A DNA stretch of 64,000 bases from an uncultured Eubacterium sp. GTDB taxonomy: Bacteria; Bacillota; Clostridia; Oscillospirales; Acutalibacteraceae. The notes below the pieces were generated by a model, which saw nothing but the letters and a program-made list of their open reading frames with translations, was not told where the DNA came from and did no database searches. The translations under genes and the position numbers were made by a program. Below, one piece after another: positions 55,234 through 61,647 of this stretch; the first letter of the stretch is position 1; every line of letters starts with the position of its first letter. The stretch is from positions 124,001 to 188,000 of the forward strand of contig CAJTLP010000002.1 of assembly GCA_910577195.1 (NCBI GenBank), in the 5' to 3' direction.

Positions 55234-57735
55234 TTACGAGCTTTTCTGAACTGCCCACCGGGGGATTTCGTCGGCAGGTATCATCATTGAAACATAGCCT
55301 GCTTTCTTGTACTTAATCATAATAATATAATCATTATCAGCAAACTGACTGTATATTCTTGCATGTGACAGCAGTTCATCAATCTGCTTTTTATCTTCAA
55401 CCGTTTTGGCATTTTTGAAATAATTCTTCATAGAAGTATCAAGATAGCTATCGTAATATTCTTCCATATATTCATCATTTATTTCACTGCTTTCTATGCT
55501 CTGATTTGAAGAGGAGAACTGACGGCTGATATCGTATATATTATTCCAGTCCTTTGCATAGCGAGTCACAATGCTTTTACAGCTTGCAATACTTACCGAT
55601 TCTATTTCATCCTGAACCTCAAACAGTTTATATTCACCTGTTGAATTAAGGTAATTAACGGTATTTACCATAGACGGATAAATATACCAGCCCTGTTCCC
55701 TTGCTGTTTTATAGACATCTGAATTGTATTCAGCATATGAATCCGTATCCATATCACTGTAATTGCTGAAAAGGATACCGCCGATTGCCGGCTCCTCCGG
55801 CTTGAATCGCTGCTCATAGGTCTGACTTAACAAATCATCAAGCAGTGCCTTTCTGAGCTCTGGAGTATTCTTTATCTTATTTCCGGTGTTAAGATTAGCA
55901 GAACTGATTGCGTAGACCGAACCCTTTTTGAAAAGCTGTTCAAGATTTGATTCACTGTCGTTAGCGAAAAATCCATAGGTATCCATATTGGAATTTTCCA
56001 TTTTTTTATCAAATGGTGAATTTTTGGAATCACCGCAGAGCATATATTCAAGCTCCTCACGTTCAGCCTTGCTGTCACGCAGGGACAATATTTTATACGC
56101 AATATCATCGGATTTTACGTCATAATATCTGCTTACAATACGTCCGTTCTTCAGCTCGTAGCAAACATAAATACCCTTTGTGACAGTACTGCTCTCCTCT
56201 TGTGCAATAATATCTTTATTGATTTCAACAAACTTTTCAATATCCTCCTTGTCTGTAAAAGGACCTATCGCACTGTTTTCTGTATTTTGGAAAAGACTGT
56301 CCATATAGGAATCAGAATATGGGTCTGAAAGAACTTCACAGGTTGTTATATTCGTAATATCTGTAGTAATGGCTGCCTTATCTATATCCTCAACATCAGG
56401 AATGTAGGTTGAATAGCCAAGACCGCCTGTGGAAAGAACGGCAATCATTATACCGCTTACGGCAATCGTTGACACAGGTACAATCAGCTCCCTGAGCTTA
56501 GGCTTAATGCTTCTTCTGCAGATAGCCATAATAATAAAGTATATAATAAATACCGCTACCATACATACGGCAATATTTACGGCAGTGCTGTTAATCAGTC
56601 CGATTACTCTGTTTGTGATACCATAGCCGCTCATAAAAAGTGCAAACAGTACAATGATAACCTCCGCTGCAAAAAGTCTTGATGCAAACGGTCTTGTTCC
56701 GTGAACACCTGCATTCTCAGCCTTGATATGGATAAACAGCTTTCTTGCAATAAGAATGATTCCGATACTGATTACTGCCCATACGATAAGAGGAAGAATA
56801 TAGCTGAACGGTATATTTTCATATTCCATATTCGTATTCGATACACCGGCTGCGACTCCGCCTGAAACAGAATAGCCGTCAACAACATATTGCTCATTAA
56901 CTCTGTAAACAAAATTGATAATATTATCGCTTACACTGTAATCCGCACCGAAAGCCTTACCCAATATCAAAGGATTGATTAATGATGTATAATGCAGCAG
57001 GCTTGGTTTTGCAAAAAATGCCTCATCATAATAAAAATTAATTAAAGACTTATGATTATAGCCGCTTAGAAATGTATAGCATAATGAATGAATAAAATAG
57101 GAAACAGATGTCGGTACACCTGCAACTGCGCCGCAGAAGAAAAAGCTTTCCACAACAGTGGTGCAGAATGACATTGCCAGTGACATTAAGGCAAAGCCTG
57201 CAGCAGTATAAATAAAGCATTCTGCAAATAGCAGTACACCGCACCACAGCACATAACCGAAATGGCCTACTAAACAGGCATTTATAATAATATCCACTAT
57301 TATAGGTATTACAGTTGCACCTGCCATCATCAGGAGAGAGGCAACAACTCTGTTTTTATACATCGTCCGCCTGTCAACAGGTGAGGAAAGGAAAACATTT
57401 ACTTGCTTTTTCCGCATAATAAATTTAAAGCTGAACAGTGCGAAAAGTACGCCAAGCAGCATAAACGTCAGTCCGAGAGTAATTCCGTAATCATCATATC
57501 CGCTGTAACTATAACTTGTACCTGTAAGACATATCTGAATATTTTTTCTGAGATTTACAAGGTCAAAGCCTCCGCCGCTTTTCAGATAAATAAAAAACTC
57601 TGACAACGGTTGAAAAATAAAAGAATAGACGGACAAAGCAAATGTAAGAACAGTAGGGACAATAATACTTTCCAGTGATTTTTTGAAATCATATTTTGCA
57701 GCGTGCTTACTCGCTGAATATGGATGAGATGTCAT
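55234..57735 (-). CDS. Large ABC transporter permease
   Basis: An 833-residue membrane protein. Six helices lie in the first 330 residues (TVLTFALSVYSFIFQPL, ITLGLTFMLLGVLFALFSF, VASLLMMAGATVIPIIVDIIINAC and others), with NVFLSSPVDRRTMYKNRVVAS, a stretch typical of ABC-2 type permeases. Two or three further helices come at about 320-440, and a large outer C-terminal domain of about 390 residues follows. The family exports lipids, peptides or drugs. It overlaps the ATP-binding gene by 29 bases and has GGAGGACAG before its ATG. Together with the GntR gene this is the layout of YtrA-type systems of Firmicutes that react to cell-wall antibiotics. Confidence 0.85.
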   Translation of the reverse strand: MTSHPYSASKHAAKYDFKKSLESIIVPTVLTFALSVYSFIFQPLSEFFIYLKSGGGFDLVNLRKNIQICLTGTSYSYSGYDDYGITLGLTFMLLGVLFALFSFKFIMRKKQVNVFLSSPVDRRTMYKNRVVASLLMMAGATVIPIIVDIIINACLVGHFGYVLWCGVLLFAECFIYTAAGFALMSLAMSFCTTVVESFFFCGAVAGVPTSVSYFIHSLCYTFLSGYNHKSLINFYYDEAFFAKPSLLHYTSLINPLILGKAFGADYSVSDNIINFVYRVNEQYVVDGYSVSGGVAAGVSNTNMEYENIPFSYILPLIVWAVISIGIILIARKLFIHIKAENAGVHGTRPFASRLFAAEVIIVLFALFMSGYGITNRVIGLINSTAVNIAVCMVAVFIIYFIIMAICRRSIKPKLRELIVPVSTIAVSGIMIAVLSTGGLGYSTYIPDVEDIDKAAITTDITNITTCEVLSDPYSDSYMDSLFQNTENSAIGPFTDKEDIEKFVEINKDIIAQEESSTVTKGIYVCYELKNGRIVSRYYDVKSDDIAYKILSLRDSKAEREELEYMLCGDSKNSPFDKKMENSNMDTYGFFANDSESNLEQLFKKGSVYAISSANLNTGNKIKNTPELRKALLDDLLSQTYEQRFKPEEPAIGGILFSNYSDMDTDSYAEYNSDVYKTAREQGWYIYPSMVNTVNYLNSTGEYKLFEVQDEIESVSIASCKSIVTRYAKDWNNIYDISRQFSSSNQSIESSEINDEYMEEYYDSYLDTSMKNYFKNAKTVEDKKQIDELLSHARIYSQFADNDYIIMIKYKKAGYVSMMIPADEIPRWAVQKSS

Positions 57736-58603
57736 ATTTTCTGTCCTCCATTTCGTTTAAAAATACTTCCTCAAGTGAAAGATTAACACTGTCCATATGA
57801 ACAGGGTTAAGCGCTTCAAACACCTTTGACTCTATTTGGCTGTCTACAATTACTGACACCATTCTGCTTTCTATGGTCAGGTCCTTATAAGTAATAGCTG
57901 AAAAATCCTCAACAGTAACATCCCTGTCAAAAATAAGTCTGTACTTTTTATAAGCACTGCTTGCATCATCAACAGAAACATCAAGAGTAAGATTTTTTCC
58001 GTTTATAAGTGCCACATGGTCGCAAAGGTCTGCAACCTCCTGCAGATTGTGGCTGCTCATCAGAATGGTGCACTGCGTTTCTGCCATATATTCTATAAAC
58101 AGTTTTTTGCAGAGATTTCTTTTTTGTGGGTCAATACCGTCAAATACCTCATCAAAGAACAGGTATTTCGGTCTTGTTGCCATTGCAAGGATAATTTCCG
58201 CCTGCCTTTGCATACCCTTTGAAAAGGACTGCAGGCTGACACTTGGACTGAGACCCATCGCGTCCGTCATTTTATAGAAAATCTTGTCTGAAAAATTTTC
58301 ATAGTAACCTTTATAAAAATTCCGCATCTTACCAAGTGTGGCACCTCGCGGAAAATAAAGCTCATCCGGAATAAAGAAAATATTGTTTCGGATTTTTCCG
58401 TTGTCATAAACATTTTCTCCATCAATTAAAACTTCTCCGTTTTCAGGCTTATATATTCCTGTGCAGGTTTTCAGCAGTGTGGTCTTGCCTGCACCGTTAT
58501 ACCCCACAAGTCCGTAAATGGAGGATTCCTCAATTTGCATACTGATATTTTCAATCGCGGTAAAATCGCCGAATTTTTTAGTAACATTTTTAATTTCAAT
58601 CAT
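57707..58603 (-). CDS. ABC transporter ATP-binding protein
   Basis: A 298-residue ATPase subunit. It has Walker A YGLVGYNGAGKTTLL, the Q loop, the signature SFSKGMQRQ, Walker B PKYLFFDEVFDGID and the switch His in LMSSHNLQEV. The C-terminal extension (about 215-298) is typical of ABC-2 exporters. It drives the permease encoded by the overlapping downstream gene. The start at 58603 has GGTGATAAAA upstream; an in-frame start at 58633 is inside the GntR gene and less likely. It overlaps the regulator gene by eight bases. Confidence 0.92.
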   Translation of the reverse strand: MIEIKNVTKKFGDFTAIENISMQIEESSIYGLVGYNGAGKTTLLKTCTGIYKPENGEVLIDGENVYDNGKIRNNIFFIPDELYFPRGATLGKMRNFYKGYYENFSDKIFYKMTDAMGLSPSVSLQSFSKGMQRQAEIILAMATRPKYLFFDEVFDGIDPQKRNLCKKLFIEYMAETQCTILMSSHNLQEVADLCDHVALINGKNLTLDVSVDDASSAYKKYRLIFDRDVTVEDFSAITYKDLTIESRMVSVIVDSQIESKVFEALNPVHMDSVNLSLEEVFLNEMEDRKYDISSIFSE

Positions 58604-58973
58604 TTTTATCACCAGCCTTATAGATTTCGTCAACCAGAGAGTCTACCGCATCTCTGCTGACACCTTTAGCCTTACCTGATGTCAAAACAACACGGATATC
58701 CTTCAGTGCTGAATCAACAATCATTTTATTTCCTATAGGATTTTCGCTGACAAATATCCCCTTGCCGGGTACTGAATATACTACCTTGTCAATCTCAAGT
58801 TCTGCAAAGGCACGCTTTATTGTGTTCACATTTATATTAAGCTCCTTTGACAGACTTCGTATTGACGGAAGCTGATCATTTGATTTATAGATGCCGGTAT
58901 TAATAAGCATTATAATCTGCTCCTTGATTTGCTCGTAAATCGGCACACGGCTGTGAGAATCAATTAAAATCAC
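58596..58973 (-). CDS. GntR/YtrA-type repressor of the ABC exporter
   Basis: A 125-residue regulator. The N-terminal winged helix is SRVPIYEQIKEQIIMLINTGIYKSNDQLPSIRSLSKELNINVNTIKRAFAELEIDKVVYSVPGKGIFV, followed by a short helical dimerisation tail (about 85-125), as in the YtrA subfamily. The start is GTG at 58973 with AAGGGG upstream. It is the first gene of the operon GntR-ATPase-permease. A perfect inverted repeat directly after the -10 box is the likely operator, so self-repression is expected until an inducer, perhaps a wall-active agent, is sensed. Confidence 0.88.
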   Translation of the reverse strand: MILIDSHSRVPIYEQIKEQIIMLINTGIYKSNDQLPSIRSLSKELNINVNTIKRAFAELEIDKVVYSVPGKGIFVSENPIGNKMIVDSALKDIRVVLTSGKAKGVSRDAVDSLVDEIYKAGDKND

Positions 58974-59002
58974 TATATCATCCCCTTCTGTTAAAATGAA
59001 AA

Positions 59003-59033
59003 GCAACTGTGATATCTTTACTATCACAGTTGC
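59003..59033. promoter_or_regulatory. Operator of the GntR/ABC operon
   Basis: Perfect 12-bp inverted repeat GCAACTGTGATA / TATCACAGTTGC with a 7-base spacer, one base after the -10 box on the minus strand, covering the transcription start. Confidence 0.8.
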
Positions 59034-59063
59034 AATATAGCACATATAATCAATCCTTGTCAA
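59034..59063 (-). promoter_or_regulatory. Promoter of the GntR/ABC operon
   Basis: Minus-strand TTGACA (59063-59058) and TATATT (59039-59034) with 18 bases between. Confidence 0.75.
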
Positions 59064-59090
59064 TACAGTTTAGAAAAAGTTCATAAATTA

Positions 59091-59166
59091 AATCAGGAGA
59101 GCGTGAAAAACGATTGAAACACAGCTTTAACTGAGGTTTCGCAGCGTTGTTTTAGCTCTCCTGATT
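59091..59166. other. Long structured hairpin between vanW gene and the GntR operon
   Basis: The outer 12-bp arms AATCAGGAGAGC and GCTCTCCTGATT are perfect. Inside are nested shorter pairs AACG/CGTT, GAAAC/GTTTC and CAG/CTG. It starts nine bases past the vanW stop. It may be a terminator, but the T run is poor. Confidence 0.5.
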
Positions 59167-59174
59167 CTTACATA

Positions 59175-60032
59175 TTAATTTGCTTTCTTGGTTGTTTTTT
59201 TAGTTGTTTTTTCCGTTTTATCTTTTGTTGTGGTTGTGGGTTTCGGCTTGCCGTATTTACTGTAAGCTGTATAATTCACCTCGCCGTTTACCGAACGTGT
59301 AAGCACATAGCTTGTACCGTCCTTTGAAACCTTGATATCAACATTTCCGATATCCACGTTCTCCTTTGCATACACATCACAGATGAGTACCCCCTTTGAG
59401 GCGGAGACACTCAGCCTGATATCACTGCCGGAATTGTTTTTAAACTGGAAATCCTGTGAATTCCACTGTACAGTTGCATCTGCACCCAGCGGTACATAGC
59501 TGATTTCAAGAGAGTGAGGTGCACGGACGGTTATATTCATATTGGCACGAAGCACTGCCTGGAAGATTGTTGAGCTTACCTGGCATATACCGCCGCCGAG
59601 ACCGTCCACAAATTCATCACCCTCGACAACCTTTGCCTCCTGATAGCCTGCAAGCACCGTTCTTTTGCCCACTGTCTGGTTAAAAGAAAATGTACTGCCA
59701 TCAGGTATTTTCAGATTATCCAGCTTGCTCACCGCATTGCCGATATTAACAGTTCGTGTTTTGTTTGATGAATCATAATAGGTTTTATATGTAGAAAGCT
59801 TGTACGGATAATCACCGTCGTTATCCTTTACAAGTGCAGGATAAACAGTGCCCGTTGCAGCTTCCTTAAAGGTAGTATTTATATCTTCGGTTGTTCTTGT
59901 TGTTGTGGTTGTTGTCGTTGTAGCTTTGGTCGTTGACTGGGTTGTTGCATTTACATCAGCCGTTTCACTGCAGCCTGCAAGTGCCACAGCCAGAATAACC
60001 GCAGCTAAAACAATTGCCAATAGCTTTTTCAA
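59175..60032 (-). CDS. VanW-domain lipoprotein
   Basis: A 285-residue exported lipoprotein. A signal peptide ends in the lipobox LAGC (Cys21), followed by a Thr-rich linker (about 27-50) and the VanW domain (about 75-225: TVNIGNAVSKLDNLKIPDGSTFSFNQTVG, GYQEAKVV, VDGLGGGICQVSSTIFQAVL, APHSLEISYVPLGADATVQW). A Lys/Thr-rich tail ends the chain. The VanW function is unknown; the domain occurs in some vancomycin clusters and many surface proteins of Clostridia. The start is TTG at 60032 with AAGGAG upstream, directly after the glmU stop, so it is co-transcribed with a wall-precursor gene. Confidence 0.88.
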   Translation of the reverse strand: MKKLLAIVLAAVILAVALAGCSETADVNATTQSTTKATTTTTTTTRTTEDINTTFKEAATGTVYPALVKDNDGDYPYKLSTYKTYYDSSNKTRTVNIGNAVSKLDNLKIPDGSTFSFNQTVGKRTVLAGYQEAKVVEGDEFVDGLGGGICQVSSTIFQAVLRANMNITVRAPHSLEISYVPLGADATVQWNSQDFQFKNNSGSDIRLSVSASKGVLICDVYAKENVDIGNVDIKVSKDGTSYVLTRSVNGEVNYTAYSKYGKPKPTTTTKDKTEKTTKKTTKKAN

Positions 60033-61412
60033 TTACTTTTTCTCCTTGTAGGGTTTCTTGATATCAACCCAGCCTTCCTTTATCACTTGTCTTGCACGTG
60101 CAATAGACAGCGCCTTTTCAGGTATACTGTCTGTAATGGTTGAGCCTGCTGCAATATATGCCTGCTCACCGACCTCAACAGGTGCAATAAGATTTGTATT
60201 GCAGCCGATAAATGCACCGTCACCAATTTTGCAGCGGAACTTATTTTTTCCGTCATAATTGCAGGTAACCGTACCGCAGCCGAAATTTACATCACTGCCC
60301 ACATCACTGTCTCCGATATAGGTCAGATGTGCACTCTTTGAGCCTTCGCCCACTGTTGAATTCTTAACCTCAACAAAATTACCGATATGAACACCTTTTT
60401 TCAGTGTTGAATTTGCTCTTACCTTAACGAACGGACCTGCATCAACTTCGTCCTCAACCGTGCTGTCAAGGATTTTACAGTTGTCAAGAATCACATTATC
60501 ACCGACAGATGAGCAATCAATATATGTGTTCGGACCGATTGTACAGCCGCTGCCGATAACCGTATCACCTAATATAATTGTATTCGGAAGAATAACAGTT
60601 GAATTTCCGATTTTAACATCCTTGCCGATGATAACACCGTCTGTGCAGGGAATGTCAACACCATCAAGCATAAGCTTTGTATTTATATTCCTTCTCATTA
60701 TAGTATTGAGGTCATTAAGCTGCCTGCGATCATTTGCACCGAGTATAACCTCACTGTTTTGGGCAACATAAGCACCTGCATTTTTACCTGTACCGATAAG
60801 AATTTCAAGACAGTCTGTAAGATAGTACTCATTCTGTACATTGTTATTTGTAATGTTACCCAGTGCATAAAGAAGGTCAGCACCGTTAAACCAGTAGCAG
60901 CCTGCATTTGACTCGTTGATTTTCTTTTCCTCAGGTGTTGCATCCTTATGCTCAACAATTCTTAAAAGCACACCGTTTTCATCACGCTTGATATGACCGA
61001 TACCCTCAGTATCATCAACAATTGCACTTATAAGTGTGATTGCGTTACGATTGGATTTATGGTAATCGTAAGCCTTGTTGATTGTTTCAGCGTCCATAAG
61101 CGGTCCGTCACCGTTAAGGATTAAAATTTCATCATCCTTATGAAACTTAATAAATTCATCCGCCTGCATAACAGCGTGGCCCGTACCGAGCTGCGGCTCC
61201 TGAACAGCAGTCTTTATATCATCAGAAAGATACGCCTCAACCTCTTCGTGCTTATATCCGGTAATAACGCAGATATCCTCAGCACCTGCTTCTTTAACAG
61301 CATCAATAACATAGCTTATCATAGGCTTGAACAGAACATTGCACATAACCTTTGGGCAGTCAGCCTTCATTCTTGTGCCCTTACCGCCTGCAAGTATGAT
61401 TGCACATTTCAT
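60033..61412 (-). CDS. glmU: Bifunctional UDP-GlcNAc pyrophosphorylase / glucosamine-1-phosphate acetyltransferase
   Basis: A 459-residue enzyme that acetylates glucosamine 1-phosphate and couples it to UTP, giving UDP-GlcNAc for peptidoglycan. The N-terminal nucleotidyltransferase has CAIILAGGKGTRMKADCPKVM, QLGTGHAVMQA, LILNGDGPLMDAETI and NESNAGCYWF. The C-terminal left-handed beta helix of hexapeptide repeats has GVIIGKDVKIGNSTVILPNTIILG..., AGPFVKVRANSTLKKGVHIGNFVEVKNSTVG, HLTYIGDSDVG, NYDGKNKF and IGDGAFIGCNTNLIAPV. The length is normal. GAGGATTAAT precedes the ATG. Confidence 0.96.
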   Translation of the reverse strand: MKCAIILAGGKGTRMKADCPKVMCNVLFKPMISYVIDAVKEAGAEDICVITGYKHEEVEAYLSDDIKTAVQEPQLGTGHAVMQADEFIKFHKDDEILILNGDGPLMDAETINKAYDYHKSNRNAITLISAIVDDTEGIGHIKRDENGVLLRIVEHKDATPEEKKINESNAGCYWFNGADLLYALGNITNNNVQNEYYLTDCLEILIGTGKNAGAYVAQNSEVILGANDRRQLNDLNTIMRRNINTKLMLDGVDIPCTDGVIIGKDVKIGNSTVILPNTIILGDTVIGSGCTIGPNTYIDCSSVGDNVILDNCKILDSTVEDEVDAGPFVKVRANSTLKKGVHIGNFVEVKNSTVGEGSKSAHLTYIGDSDVGSDVNFGCGTVTCNYDGKNKFRCKIGDGAFIGCNTNLIAPVEVGEQAYIAAGSTITDSIPEKALSIARARQVIKEGWVDIKKPYKEKK

Positions 61413-61516
61413 ATATTAATCCTCCAAATATATAACTTCTTTTCTACAATTATGCACCAAAAATTTATATTTTTCAAGATAAATAGTAATAAAGATTATT
61501 TTTTAACAAAAAATGT

Positions 61517-61545
61517 TTGTAATTTATCCTATATTATGTTATAAT
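61517..61545 (+). promoter_or_regulatory. Promoter of ppdK
   Basis: TTGTAA (61517-61522) and TATAAT (61540-61545) with 17 bases between, leaving a leader of about 95 bases. Confidence 0.72.
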
Positions 61546-61555
61546 TCTATCGCAT

Positions 61556-61602
61556 TATACCGTCACCCTTGTAAATTTATTCATTTGCAGGGTAAAGGTA
61601 TA
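61556..61602 (+). other. Leader hairpin upstream of ppdK
   Basis: TATACC-n3-ACCCT-n2-TAAA pairs with TTT-n2-AGGGT-n3-GGTATA around TTTATTCA. The stem has two symmetric internal loops and lies at the very 5' end of the predicted transcript. It could stabilise the mRNA; no known riboswitch class is recognised. Confidence 0.5.
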
Positions 61603-61647
61603 GTATTCTAAATCAGTTATTTATTTTTTTAGGAGGTATTTCCCGTT

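Noticed and set aside
52460..60032. Possible vancomycin resistance cluster (VanR, VanS and VanW homologues close together)
   Set aside because: No D-Ala-D-Lac/Ser ligase, VanH, VanX, VanXY or VanT gene is present, and the VanW gene is in a separate glmU transcript on the other strand.
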